From: Strongylocentrotus purpuratus
Lineage: Eukaryota > Echinodermata > Echinoidea > Camarodonta > Strongylocentrotidae
Assembly (NCBI RefSeq): GCF_000002235.5
Contig: NW_022145610.1
Coordinates: 34,559,807 to 34,623,806 of the forward strand
Direction: 5' to 3'
DNA: 64,000 nt
The position numbers and the translations under genes were made by a program. Below are positions 1 through 11,849 of the stretch, piece by piece (the stretch's first letter is position 1; each line of letters starts with the position of its first letter). Below the pieces are notes generated by a model. The model worked only from the letters and a program-made list of their open reading frames with translations. It was not told the DNA's origin and did no database searches.

Positions 1-900
1 AATATGTTTAGCCATAGAGATTTGTTTAAGAATTCTCTGAGAGAAGAGACCACGGTGAAAGACAAAACCAGAGTCTATATTGTTCAGTTGCCTTGGCAAT
101 CTACCTTAGATAGCGAAGTACTCTAAGAAATTATGTTTTTATAATGTTTCTTCCCATGCAACATCTAATGTACGGTTGCATTTTTGTTTGTAATGTGGGA
201 GCTCTCTTTAGTTTTCTAAAATGTTGTACAGGCCTACAACATGAAGATACCCTTATATCTCTAACACGTAAAACTCGTTAATTACATTAGGGGTGACATG
301 GGGGAAACTATTTTCCTGACTAACAGTACTTTGCCCTTGTACTCTACTGGCCTTTTGTTTTGATTAACCTCTCAATTATCCCAATAGATCCTTAATCTAC
401 TTAAAAGCATAGCTATAATTGCATGTCAATAAAGCACTGACCCCAAAATAGACACTTTCTGACACGCCGTAATGTAATTTTCATATTCTGAACCCCGGCC
501 AGCGTTGGGCACCTTTTCTCATACTTCATGCATTTTTGCAATAACAAGAGGTGATGATCAAATTAGAAAGGTGAACACCTAAATTGCATTAGAGCTTGTT
601 TCCATGGATGCATGAATCTGTTGGTTAAGCGTGAAACGCTGACCAAATATGAACGGTTTATTTGCAGTTGATTAGTTTAAAGCTCAAACTCGCTGCTTCA
701 TACCCATAAATAAAATTATAGCATACTTCATATTTAGAGCCATAAAGGTGTTAACCAAAATGTTGAAGATTTTGAATTGAAGTCCTTTTGCCTCTCAGCT
801 AAGGGTACATGTATGATTATATGGTGCATAAAGTCTGCCATCGATTGCATCCATATACTAGTGTACTCCAGACACATTATAACATGATTATAGCATATTG
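1..900. other. AT-rich non-coding stretch
   Basis: No open frame with coding character, RNA gene or clear repeat boundary was seen here. The sequence is AT-rich with scattered stops in all frames. It is probably intergenic or intronic. Confidence 0.5.
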
Positions 901-906
901 TGTGTT

Positions 907-1096
907 GAGAGCCATAAGGGCATTCACTCAGTGATGAAGCCTATGAATCAAAGCCCTTCTCGCGCTCAGCTGAATTAATGCATGTATGATGATATGGTAT
1001 CATTATAACATGAGTATAGCGTATTGTGTGTTCAGAGCCATAAGGGCAATAACTCATTGTTGAGGGTTGTAAAGTAAAGCCGTTATATCTCTCAGT
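907..1096. repeat. two copies of the AGAAGGGCATTAACTC-type hairpin repeat
   Basis: Two neighbouring units start with GAGCCATAAGGGCA (about 907 and 1035). Each is followed 40-60 bases later by a partly complementary arm: CCCTTCTCGCGCTCAG near 954 and CGTTATATCTCTCAG near 1081. They belong to the short imperfect stem-loop family seen at many places in this window. Both are diverged. Long minus-strand frames across them have no coding character. Confidence 0.45.
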
Positions 1097-1468
1097 AAAG
1101 GATGATATGGTGCTACAAAATTGATTTTTGAGGACAGGTCCCTGGATGGAAAATGGGACGACAGCAGGGTTGTTGAAAAACATATGGTACGAAAAAGCTT
1201 TAAGGAATTCCATGCTTTTATTATGCTGGTTGAAGATTGTGCTTTCAAACATAATCATATCACAAAAGATAAATGCCAGGAGTGTGGAAAAGTATTTTAA
1301 AGATGCTTTACGGATCGATGCTCTCACAAGTGCACCAATATCAGTGCAAATGTCTAGATTAAAGAATAATGAATCAAGTTTTGTGCGGATTATTTGTGAT
1401 ATATAAACCTGCTTACACTTTGCCCTTGCCTTGGGACATAGATATAGTGTCATTATAATTTTGCTATT

Positions 1469-1865
1469 GGGCAATTCCACGGTAACGGAAGGACACTCAG
1501 ACAAGATTTTTGAACTTCAGGTTCATACTAAAAGAACTGTTTTATTAGTATAAGATGTGAAACAGTACAGATATATTACCTATATAAGTGCCTTTAATTC
1601 TCCCCAAAAAAATTGTCATTATAGTTAAGTAGTTTAAGAATGTGCATATTAATTATCTCGGTAACGGAAGGACATAAAAATGGACATGGTTTTTCCAGTT
1701 AATTAGTGTTTATCCAAACTTTGTGAAGTTGATGAAGCTTTCCATTTGACTGAAACACATTTTGTTCCCCATAGTTTAATACATACTAATAAAACATTTC
1801 TTTTAGTATGAACCTGAAGTTCAAAAATCTTGTCTGAGTGTCCTTCCGTTACCGTGGAATTGCCC
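1469..1865. mobile_element. foldback MITE with 83-bp inverted arms, GGGCAATTCCACGG termini
   Basis: The left arm 1469-1551 and right arm 1783-1865 are inverted copies that differ at only a few positions. Both start from the terminus GGGCAATTCCACGGTAAC. The spacer is about 230 bases and non-coding. The sequence TATT lies immediately outside both ends and could be a 4-bp target duplication. A second element with the same terminal 11 bases (GGGCAATTCCA) lies at 29811-30020, so this is a dispersed family. No transposase is encoded, so it would be a non-autonomous DNA element. The superfamily is not determined. Confidence 0.75.
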
Positions 1866-2579
1866 TATTGTAGAATTATTTTTTAATTTTGACACTTTTC
1901 TATGCCCTGGGCACATCCCATTCACTGCAATGGCCTTGGATGAAGAATATTTTTCACTGCCCAGCGCTTGGACAAATTGCAAGAATGGAAATTGTAGGAA
2001 AATTGCAGATATACCAATCATAAGTTAAAATACGATGTAAGAATTAATATTTTTAATTGCGCAGATCAAAAAAGATCAAAGGAAATTGCAAGACTGGGAT
2101 ATTGAAGGAAAGAATTGCAGATAACCCAATGAATAGTTAAGATAAGTTGTATTGACTCGATATGTGAATCAATATCTTTAGCCTCCCTATATGTTACATG
2201 TACTGTACTTTGCATCCAGGATTCTGCTGTCATTCCATTAGATTTTGCTCACGTACAGTAGAAGTTGAATTTGTGCCTATGAAATTGTACAATGCAGAAC
2301 AATTTCAAATTCTTACAGGAAGCAAAATGACTGAAAAAACAACAAATGAGAATTTCTCAGCAAAGGCCCTTAAATTTGCAGATGGTCATGGGAAATTTAA
2401 TGCCATGGTTTTAAAATACAGATGCGAAAAATTTATAGCCAAATGTCTCAATAGTGTCCTCCAAACTGTTTTGTTTTAAACCACATTACTGCTTCATTAA
2501 GCCACAACAACACCTGATACCCTCTACTTTACAATGGACGAGACAAAACACCTGCAAAGAGCTTGAAGGACGTTAACTC

Positions 2580-2960
2580 TACATGTACATGAAGATACAT
2601 ATAGTAAGCACCCTTCTGGCTCTCAACAGACCACATAGTCCAGAGAGCCAGAGAGCCAGAGAGGCATTAACTCTACATTGAGGGATATAAGTTGCCATCT
2701 TTTTTTTTAGCTCTCAGCAAATTATGTAATGGTGTAAAGATAGCTGATTAAATAAAAGTGAGTTAATACCTTCTTTTTGTCAGCACTTTAAATCCTCTAC
2801 TGAGGTTTTAGAAAGGCATTAACTCTAAATTCAGGGATATAAGTTACCTTCCTTCTCTTTCTCAGCTACTGATATAATGCCCTTCTGGCTCTCAGCAAGT
2901 GATATTGTCCAACGGGAGTCAGAATGGTATTTATTGAAGGACAATTACACTCTTCTAATA
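2580..2960. repeat. diverged tandem units with CCCTTCTGGCTCTCA arms
   Basis: Three diverged units share 'ggcattaactcta..ttcagggatataagtt' phrases (about 2664, 2815) and CCCTTCTGGCTCTCA arms (2611, 2880). They are spaced roughly 150-270 bases apart. They are part of the window-wide hairpin repeat family. The element at 2966 inserted into one of these units. Confidence 0.45.
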
Positions 2961-2965
2961 CTCAG

Positions 2966-3411
2966 CCCGGTGGGGTCACTCAATGTGACTTCCGGACCGC
3001 ATGACCGTTACCAAAATCGCGGAAAAAGGGGTCAATTTCAAGCAATGTCTGCGGAAAAAATATTCCTCGAAATAAAGAAAATAGGGGTGCACAGGTGTCC
3101 CCGAAATTGATAAATAGGGGTCAGGAAAAGGGAAAAGAGAAAACCGGGAAGGGAAAAGAGAAACCGGGAAGAAAAATTCTCGGAGCCGAGTCTTGTCCTT
3201 GAAATATGGTAAAATAGGGGTAAATTTGCGAAAGTGTCCTTACAATCTTATAAATAGGGGCATTCCAAAGTACGATTTTGTCCTTGTTTTGACGTAAAAA
3301 AGGGGGTTAAATTTCACAAAATGTCCTTGAAATTGACCGCAAAAGGGGGTTATATGCATTGGTGGTAACGGTCATACGTGTCACTCTTTGCAGGGGAGTG
3401 ACCCCACCGGG
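2966..3411. mobile_element. 446-bp hAT-like non-autonomous element
   Basis: It is bounded by a perfect 16-bp terminal inverted repeat, CCCGGTGGGGTCACTC at 2966 and its complement ending at 3411. Identical 8-bp direct repeats ATACTCAG flank it at 2958-2965 and 3412-3419. A second internal inverted repeat, ATGACCGTTACCA, occurs near both ends (about 3000 and 3366). The interior has repeated 'aaataggggt' and 'tgtccttgaaat' phrases and no transposase. The 8-bp duplication fits the hAT or P superfamilies, and hAT is more common for such elements. Confidence 0.8.
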
Positions 3412-3569
3412 ATACTCAGCTAATGATATAATGATAGTAGGATCAGGGAGAAGAGAGTTTTAAACTCTCATCTCCCGGTAGGCTGTCTCCATAATTAGTC
3501 TGCCAGATTTGATGTGCCAGCTTCTCAAGGCTCAGAAGTATGAGGGAGATAAGCAAAGATCTTCTCTTT

Positions 3570-3630
3570 GAGAGCGAGAAGGGCATTAACTCTCTTTTAG
3601 AGTATATGCCTAATGCCCTTCTGGCTCTCA
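3570..3630. repeat. stem-loop of the AGAAGGGCATTAACTC family
   Basis: The left arm 3570-3592 (GAGAGCGAGAAGGGCATTAA..) and right arm 3611-3630 (TAATGCCCTTCTGGCTCTCA) pair over about 20 bases with a spacer of about 18. This is one of the best-preserved members of the family. Confidence 0.6.
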
Positions 3631-3699
3631 GTAGATGAGATGGAAATATCCTATCACCATAAATCACTGGAGAAACATTCGTCTTGGCGCCATATGATC

Positions 3700-4790
3700 A
3701 TGTGATGGCACTTAGGAAATAATTACATGACTCCCAAGTTGTTATGAGATGAACCTGGTAACATTACTGCTAGACAATCTAGTAATTATGGTCATCATTT
3801 CATACTTTGATTTGTGTGACTCACAAGTGTTTTGTTTTGTTATAGGAATGGCAACATTACTTTTAGACGTAGCCTATAAATCAAATCTCTATGGGAGGGA
3901 ACTATTCAGAGCTCTATGAATAGTCGCAACTTTCTCTCTCAATACGCCATGCTTTTAGATAATCTCAGTACTCAGATTATGGGAACTATCAACCTATATT
4001 TTTAATGTCACTTTAGACTTGCATGAAACACATCAAAGAGTTTGAGGGACCTCTGTTGTGCAGCTACTTCCCTGACCAACTTTTACTATACATTTACAAC
4101 AAACACTTTTTGGGCGCGAAGGTCTTTCGAGACGCAGGGATGCCAGTTTTCAGGCAATAGCCTGAATTCAGGCCCTGGCAAGTTGTTTTCATACCATAGT
4201 TTAGGCTTTGTTGTGTACAAACTAGCTCATTCTAGGTGATTTTCAGGCCCACTGATCAATTCTAACCGGCATCCCTGCGAGATGGTTCACCCCATTGCGT
4301 GTGAAGTAGGTCTAGCAAGACAAATCTGATTTCCCACCTATCCGTTTCTGTGTGATGAGGCGGTGTGGTATGTGTAAAGGCAACAATGCAAGGTGGATGA
4401 CTGATGACATGATACTGAGATAACACTAAGAATGCCCGGAGCATTTCCGTTACATGAGCGCCATGCAGGAAGCCAATTTGTTATCAATTATTAGGGTTTA
4501 CGGTTCGTATCGGTTGGGTTTGTTATTCATGTTGTAAACCTATACACAGAAGAAAACATGTCCCAGCCTTTTTTACCACAAGTTTGTCCGAAAATGTGTC
4601 ACAAAACTCATTTCTTGAGCAATTTTGAAACGTCTTTCTCTCTTTCTCTATGTCTCTTAATATAAATATTTATTTTTATATCTACATTGGCACTTCATGA
4701 AATTATTTTCAATTTCTAGAAGAAAACCATTTGATACATAATTTAGATTTGGGTCTCTTCAACCCTTATACTGCACTGAAAAGGTTTAGA
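3700..4790. other. non-coding stretch, nothing recognised
   Basis: No gene, RNA or bounded repeat was recognised. The short frames at 4042 and 4262 have no family resemblance and no splice context that I can support. Confidence 0.4.
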
Positions 4791-4799
4791 CTTTCTTGT

Positions 4800-5330
4800 G
4801 AATGTGAGGTGATTTTTTTTTTAAACCATTTCTTTTGCAAGTTTTAATTGCAACCTGTTGCAAAATGTCTAAAGCATTTGGGTCCATTGTAAATATGCAT
4901 CATTTTAAATTGGTTCTTGAGAAATAGGGGTATTCAAGAAGAGCCCTTTCCTTTGCCACCATTTTGTTCAGAATGATGTGTATGTGAATTATTAACCAGT
5001 TGACTACTGACTTCTCTCAACCCCATAGACTTAATAAAGGAGCCACCGTGTTCCCATCGGCAATGGGTTAACTGTAATTCATTGTAAATTACTCTGAAAA
5101 GGGTCTTGAGAAATGTGGGGTCAAATTGGAGCCCTCTTCTTTGCCACAGTTTTATTGCAGCCTAATGAAAACATCTAGTACTTTGAATCCTATGTTATAT
5201 ACCTGTGGCTCTGAAAAGGTTTGTGAGAAATAGTGGGTAACGAGGGAGCCTTTTCCTTCTCACCATTTTGTTGCAGCCTGCTGTGAAATATCTGGAGATA
5301 AATATAAAGAAATTTTAAATAAATAGAAGG
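4800..5330. repeat. diverged tandem repeat, unit about 120-200 bp
   Basis: The phrases 'ttgcagcctg..', 'ttgagaaat.ggg.t.a..ga.gagcc.t.cctttgccacc.ttttgtt' recur near 4915, 5102 and 5220. This indicates an old tandem array with unequal, heavily mutated units. No coding content was seen. Confidence 0.45.
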
Positions 5331-5334
5331 ACTT

Positions 5335-7140
5335 ATAATAGCTCACTTGAAATCAGTTTTTTTTTCTAGTCTGAGAATACAATGTGAATTATATATATAT
5401 ATAAGGAGCAAGTCTCTTGATGAACATGTCAGGGTTTGACAAGGTCACCTGATACTCAACCTGTGATGGATTGGCTGTGAATGCTTCAAATATTTGATGA
5501 GCTGATACAATAGTGATGCCCTCAATCTGAGCTCAAGTTATTTTGTCAGACCTGATACTATCTGTTTGGACTTCGGAGCCATAAGGGAATAATATGCTTG
5601 TTCAGATGTGAGGGCGGTAAACTGCAGCAAAATAGCAGCTGCTGGATTCTTACACTCATGTAAATAAATGGCAACTTCACACAATAAATAAAAGACTTCT
5701 GTGTATTCACCAAGCTCTGTTACAAGATACAGAAATGTGATGCGTATAACACTTTTAATGATCATTAAAAGCATCGTTTAACAATGTTAAATCTGAGATG
5801 CACAGCCCTACTTGTTATCAGTGTCTGTGATATGGTATATTATTGAAGCCCTAAAAAAATTGTGCTTCAAAATGATCAAGAAGTGCCTCAAAAAAGTAAA
5901 AATCTTTGAGTGACCGGTTTTACCATACTTGTTTTCCCCAATAGACTGTAGTGTTATGAAAACAATCATAAATATCTTGATAATCAGACAGGCGATTGGC
6001 TTGTAAAAGTCATGTGGTTTCTGACTGACCTAAAGGTTTATAATTATCATTGCAGAATCTTGAGACAAAGTTTCCGGATCGCTTTAAACAAAATCATGAT
6101 TTTGTTGTGTCATACCTGAACCAGCCTTATCTCTGTAAAACGATATGGGTAAATGCCCTACTGGCTTCAAACAGACAATATATCTTGTGCTAGCAATTAC
6201 AGCCTCTTGGGTTTTGACTTTTATATGCTCGAGGAGTTGGATGTGTCATAATAAAACTGATTCCTGTCATGAATGCTATGGGAATTTGTGTATGGCCTAC
6301 TTATGTTAACAACATGCGCTTGGATAAACTTGTTTTATTCTAATACTTTTCATGTCATCAAAGCATATAATAAGAGAGATAAATCTGATATATAGTGTTG
6401 ACAACCTTTTGAGATTACAGCGCAGAAGAATACTCATATAGGAGCTGTGCTATGTAAATTGATTAATGTTTCAAAGTCAATCTTGGATTCATGCATTGAG
6501 TGCTCTTTGTGAAATTCAAGTTTGGTTAATTCAATACATACAACAAGCTCTGAAATATATTGTTTTATCCTTACCTGGAGAATTGAAATTGGCATTTTCA
6601 TTTGTTTTCTCAGTCCAACCGAGTAATTTGATTGTTTCACAATTTGAATGACATGTTATTCTCTAATTTGTAAGATCTAAAGATTTTACAGACTAAGTAA
6701 ACATTTGACCAGTCTTGGAGATGTGCCTGTCATTTACATAATTGGATTGCATTCTTGCTGATGTATGGTAACAACATGACATTTTAATGAATTTCCTAAA
6801 GCTTTTTCAGATATAAAGGTGCGGTAACTTGCCGCAAAAAGGCCACCACATTTTTGTAGGTGTATACGAATGGCAACCGCTTGCAACAAAGGTCCTGCAC
6901 CTATTCAATGAGATGTGTGTTATAAATACAGAAATGCTTTATGTCATCATTAAAAAATCTGCTGCAGTTTTACTGCATAATATCTGAAGAGCCTTTATTC
7001 ACTTGCTGATATATATGAGGCATGCATACAAGAAGTTTTGGAGTGTGACAAATATATAGTTCTCATTTTTGTCAGTGGCAGAGCATTTGCTATGCATTAA
7101 TTTTCAATGAAATAAATACATGAAATGAGACAAGAGAGAA
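5335..7140. other. AT-rich non-coding stretch
   Basis: A short (TA)n run at about 5391-5403 and isolated hairpin-repeat arms ('gccctactggcttcaaaca' near 6157) are present. Otherwise nothing is recognised. The overlapping opposite-strand frames at 6434-6651 look like chance. Confidence 0.4.
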
Positions 7141-7144
7141 GGAA

Positions 7145-7232
7145 TTATCATTGCGGATCTGTATTGGCGAGCGAGCCATCGTAGATGTATTAAGTGCTAT
7201 ATAAAACCTTAAATATTATTATTATTATTACT
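7145..7232 (+). mobile_element. 3' tail of a LINE/SINE-type retroelement ending in (ATT)n
   Basis: The segment ends '..attaagtgctatataaaacctta' followed by ATTATTATTATTA. This matches in style the tails at 39.8 kb and 46.4 kb in this window. AAGCGCTATATAA-(ATT)n ends are typical of L2/CR1-like LINEs and SINEs that borrow their tails. Only the 3' end is recognisable. Confidence 0.5.
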
Positions 7233-7594
7233 ACAATGCATTGATGCTCATGGAGCAGACGATCTTGCAAAGAATATCTGTTTCTTTTTATTCTATTTTG
7301 TCCAAGTCCTTTCTCTTTAACAAGAATCCACTTATCGTTAGTTACTCATTCAACGCTTCATTGATTAGGTTATTAGTCTTCTGAATTACTGGGAAAATAG
7401 AGCCTGGTGTAATCTTATCACCGGCCACAGGAAGTACTCAAGCATGATGGGACTTTAGAGAAAGTCGGAAGTAGATAACGATGTGTCCATATCTACTTAA
7501 GATTTCATGATATCATATTAATTCCTAGACCCTTCAGCTTGGAGTGGGACCATCTTTTACATTCTGTATGTTTATATTACCACCTTTTTATATT

Positions 7595-7837
7595 GTAGCT
7601 GCTTTCTCTCTTTATTTCTCTTTTTCTCTTTTCTTCTCTATTTCTCTCATGTTCTCTTCTGTCACTTTTTTCTCTCATCCTCTCTATCACAGTCCGCTCT
7701 CCATCACTATCTCTTTCTTTTCCTTTTTTTTCATTCCTTCTCTTCTACTCTTTAGCTTGAAACTGTATTCTCTCTTCTCTATGTATCTCTCACTCTCTTT
7801 CTATCACACACTCTCCCCATTTTCTCTTTTTCTCTCC

Positions 7838-7870
<33 letters not shown>

Positions 7871-7905
7871 CCTCTCCCTGTCACTCTCTCTCTCTGTCTC
7901 TCTCC

Positions 7906-7938
<33 letters not shown>

Positions 7939-7942
7939 TCTG

Positions 7943-7981
<39 letters not shown>

Positions 7982-8075
7982 CTCCCCTCTCCCTCTCTAT
8001 TTGTCTCTCTCTCCCCCTCTCCCTCTCTGTCTGTCTCTCTCTCTCTCTCTCTCTGTCTGTCTCTGTTTCTCTTTC
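7595..8075 (+). repeat. (CT)n-rich low-complexity tract with (TA)10
   Basis: Nearly pure TCTCTC sequence with variants (TCTG, CCCTCT) and a (TA)n block at about 7962-7981. The 204-codon plus-strand frame and the Arg/Glu frame opposite are only translations of the repeat and are not genes. Confidence 0.9.
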
Positions 8076-8159
8076 TCTCAATCTTTCCGTACCATGCTCC
8101 CTTTAATACCCTGTATCAACCCCCAATTGCCACATTGCTAACCAAACTATACTGGTAAT

Positions 8160-9140
8160 GTATATTTATCTAATTTGTGATGTATCCACCTCTCCATGGA
8201 TATTGTGTTACTGATCTCTGATTTGTGTGTCCACCCTAAATTCTCTTACAATTTTGTATGTCTGGAGGGAGCTTTCTGGCTCTAAACAAATATTAATTGG
8301 AAACCATGAAATGCATCAAGTAAAGAAGAGTGTAAACACGATGTGTTTATCATATAGGATACAGGAGCTAAATCCATTCTGTCTTGGCTTACGATGTAAT
8401 GTTGCTAGCTGTAGGTCATGTTTAATGATATGCAAAGAGTTAATGATCCTATTAGTGCTCTGCTCTTTTTCCATCTTCTGCTCACATGCTGTATATGCAG
8501 TTAATACTGTAGAAACCCATTAATAAATCGCAATCCCGAAATCAGATGAGATGAGCTGAAGGAATGAACAAATTAAAGTAATGAAATTTGGAATGGGAAA
8601 CCTTGTGCAAAGAGCGGAGTGTTTTTTTTCTACATGATGGATAAACTTAATTGGCAATTTCCCTCTCATGGGCAAATATACATTGACGCATTCAAGATCA
8701 AACATCCGTGAACAAAGAAGGAATACAAATAAAAGGGGGAAGAGATCAGGAATTTGTAAGAATGTAGAGAAATTACAAAAACTGAAAGAAGGAGCTAATT
8801 TAAGGAGTGGAAAACTGGTCAGATATGTAATGACCATTGTTGTTATTTCTTTTATTTTTGTTGGTTCTTAATGTACATTTAGAGCCGATTCGGATTACAA
8901 TAGAACCCTAGCAACGAAGATCAAAATAGTAACCTTTACTCCATATTGGTGCCACCTACATTTGTATACTCTCGCTGTTGAGTTAGTGAGCTGGTATCAA
9001 TTGTTGAAGGGATTTATGTCGTTTCTATACACTCAGATTTGTTATCTTCTTTATTTTCTTGCTTTTTATGTCACTTCAAATTAGAATTTGTATTCACCCA
9101 TTTGGGTCATAGATGTGCGATATGTTTATCTCTTTAAAGC
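8160..9140. other. non-coding stretch, nothing recognised
   Basis: Frames at 8227-8523 and 8520-8837 lack recognisable domains. No repeat boundaries were found. Confidence 0.4.
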
Positions 9141-9150
9141 CTAACTGCAC

Positions 9151-9324
9151 TAGTTTGGCCTAGAGGGATTAGACCTCCCTGCAAGGTCACTGACAGGTGG
9201 TTATCTCATCAAATCAGCTCTCAACTCAAAGATAAAGGGGACCATGGGGGACCAACGGTCACCGATTGGGCATCATTTGCAATATAGAGGGCGCAAGTAG
9301 CTATAAGTAGTGCAGTGGGGCTTT
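9151..9324 (+). repeat. dispersed repeat A, copy 1
   Basis: About 174 bp that recurs in the opposite orientation at 53606-53781. Shared phrases include 'gggattagacc', 'ggtggttatctcatcaa', 'gtcaccgatt.ggcatc', 'tatagagggcgcaagtagct' and 'agtagtgcagtggg'. It is an interspersed element of unknown class. No terminal inverted repeat or tail is visible. Confidence 0.7.
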
Positions 9325-9639
9325 AAGTAACATGTATATGCAGCGATTACATAACTTAACATAATCGTAGTAATATAATAAATATACAAATGTCGTATTT
9401 TTAGAGATACAACTTCTGCATTTACATGTACATGTAAATCATATTACAGTCTTCAGTGCATCTGCTGGTACCAAATGCATGAACAAAATAGCGGCATAAA
9501 CTCCAGACACTTCCTGTTTGGGTATGGCCTTGCAGATGCAAAGGTGGAGGGATAATGCATCGCATTAACCTCTATAAATATGGACGTTATTTGGCTGATT
9601 CATCCAGTAATGGACTTTGAACCTGTTCACACTCAAGGA

Positions 9640-9832
9640 AATTTATACAAAAGTCATATAAAGAAACGTATAAAGCATCATTGTTTAGCGAAATGAGCAT
9701 TTACACTGGAATAACAACAACGTATAAGGACATATCGTATTAAAAAAAAAAACTAACTCTGAAGGGGTGAGTTGACTTGACAGCTGACTAATCATCACTG
9801 CACTCCTCAGGTTAGCCCTGTCCAGTTATATA
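9640..9832 (+). repeat. dispersed repeat C, copy 1
   Basis: It matches the reverse complement of 13625-13805. Shared phrases include 'gtcatataaag.aacgt', 'gtataaag.atcat.gtttag' near 9670 and 'cctgtccagttatat' near 9817. Function and class are unknown. Confidence 0.5.
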
Positions 9833-10098
9833 TAGTTTTTGTATGATACAACATTCAGATTTGTTTGTGTATATGAACGGCAACTGCTTACAACAAAGGC
9901 CCTACACATATTTACCAAGCTCTGTGTTATAACATACAAAAATGTGAAGCGGATTACACTTTACGTTCATCAATTAAAAAAAAAAAAAATTTACCATTGC
10001 ATATACATGTATCTGAACGTGGCTTCACCTTTGGCTTTATTTCATCTGATATCACTATGAACATGACTGACAAAGAAAGCGGACAAAATGTACAGTTC

Positions 10099-10220
10099 CT
10101 CAGGTAGACAAAGGAACATCCCTTCACTGCTATTATGTAAAAAGGTGAAAATGCATGTGACACCTGTTCTACACATTTTTACATAATAGCAGTGAAGGGA
10201 TGTTGCTTTGGCTACCTGAG
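10099..10220. repeat. near-perfect 45-bp-stem hairpin
   Basis: The left arm 10099-10143 and right arm 10176-10220 are inverted copies with about two mismatches (CTCAGGTAGACAAAGGAACA.. against the complement of ..GCTTTGGCTACCTGAG). The 32-base loop itself contains an AGGTG/CACCT pairing. It could be a small foldback element or a transcribed hairpin. No target duplication is obvious. Confidence 0.8.
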
Positions 10221-10229
10221 TAGCTCTTT

Positions 10230-11335
10230 CTCGGCAGAGGATGTTAGTTCAGAATAATTTGATGGCCTTCTACCGCAAGTTGACCCTTCTAATGGAGGCA
10301 TAACCAGTTTTAAGGTCAAACATGTACATTTATATTACACTCAGTGTCCATCCATTAAGGTGCAAACAAATTATTATTATCATAATGCATTTTCACCGTG
10401 TCTGTACCATCTCGACTGCCTGAGATGCTCTCCTTACCCTGTATATATATCAAATGCTATAATGCATGGCAATGGTGAATAATTCCGTTGTGGTTTCTTT
10501 TGTGAAGTGTACCGGTACAAATTTTCTTATTCTGAGAAATAAAGAAGCAATGTGCTTGAATGTTTTGGCAAGAAACATATTATTTATGATCACAAAGAAT
10601 TTCAAGAAATAAATTGAGAAAAATAAAGAGAATATTTCATTTTTTATATAGGGTGAGACAATGACAAGTTGGCTAAATTATCCCAAGCTGATTCTCTTTA
10701 AATGACCAACTAATCCATTTATTTCTCTAATTATGTACTTATATATACATTTAAAAAAAGACTTGAAGAGGCCATAGTTGCATTTCAAGCGCTGAAATCC
10801 ATTATCTATGGTGAGTGTTCCCGATTGCTCTAAGGCATCATGCATATTGTATGAGGAATCGGCGCACCAATGTGAGATTGTATTAATGTATTAATGGATG
10901 TTATGTATATATTCTAGTATGATGTAAGGATCTGGGGATTTGATGACATTTTTAAGTCTACTTTGTCTTTGTCTACTTCATATTCTTCTTTTTTCTCCCA
11001 TTGAAGTGCAGTCTCCTTCATGCTAGTACATGTATAATGTCATACATGTCTTACTACAAGTACATGTAATCAAATCCATCAAAATCATAGAGACAATAGC
11101 GTCTTCACTCATCCATCTTTGTTCCACCCATCCCTTAATGATGATGAGAAAAACACATGTGGAAACATCTATCATTACTGATTTCCCACGGGAACCGATG
11201 ACGAATGTATCTGAATGTGAGCTGACACCTCCCACTCTTATCACACACCATTACATCCCACTGCTCAAAGCCCCCTTCACACCAGACGTGACAATCCCAC
11301 GCCCCACGAGCAACACCCCAGCCCCACCCACCCTC
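10230..11335. other. non-coding stretch
   Basis: AT-rich, with no coding or RNA signal. The two overlapping frames at 11023-11410 on opposite strands look like chance. Confidence 0.4.
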
Positions 11336-11620
11336 CCCCTCCCCCCCCCCCCTCCCAAAAAAAAAAATAATTTCTTTGGCCTTTATTTTATCCGAAGGTA
11401 TAGGCCATAATTCTACTCCAAATTAAACCTGAAGCTGGATCTAAGCTTTGGTCTAAAATTGAGTTTAACAAAGAAAGGTTTATGGTTAGGTTCAGGGTCA
11501 ATGTTGACATTGGGATTTAGTTTAGGTTAAGGTTAAGGTTTTGGTTTAGATGTAGGGATAGGATGAGTGTTAAACACACGTTTGAAGTTAGATATTGGTT
11601 AGTTTAGGAATTATCCGCAA
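11336..11620 (+). repeat. poly-C tract followed by degenerate TTAGG/GGTTA-like repeats
   Basis: A C-rich run at about 11336-11355 is followed by A-rich sequence. Then come degenerate telomere-like phrases such as 'atggttaggttcagggt' and 'aggttaaggttaaggttttggtttag' (11480-11560). This is old simple-sequence DNA and not a telomere. Confidence 0.5.
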
Positions 11621-11644
11621 AGCAATTAATACACCCTTTCATTT

Positions 11645-11842
11645 AAAGATAAAGACCAGTTATGGTTATGCGATTGTATTGTGAAAGAAACGTTGTGGAA
11701 TCAATCAGAAAAGGTTGATCATCTAGCATAAAAGTATTGGTGTGTACTGCAAGGTTCTGGAATCATCAAAATGATAAGAAATTTGGCCCAGTCTTGGTAA
11801 AGTTACAAGCACTGTACACAGATAGATGTATATGGGACTACG
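11645..11842 (+). repeat. dispersed repeat B, copy 1
   Basis: Roughly 200 bp that recurs in the same orientation at 62423-62620. Long shared blocks include 'aaaaggttgatcatctagca', 'gcaaggttctggaatcatca' and 'gtcttggtaaagttacaa', ending with 'atgtatatgggactac'. It is an interspersed element without visible coding capacity. Confidence 0.75.
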
Positions 11843-11849
11843 CACATGT

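Noticed and set aside
941..1504. 187-codon minus-strand frame
   Set aside because: Crosses hairpin repeats and one arm of the 1469-1865 foldback; no domain or codon pattern supports it.
7544..8158. 204-codon Ser/Leu-rich frame and Arg/Glu-rich frame opposite
   Set aside because: Both are translations of (CT)n/(GA)n microsatellite. The same artefact explains frames at 36040-36431, 42848-43391, 45042-45661, 50795-51313, 51593-52100 and 60980-61315.
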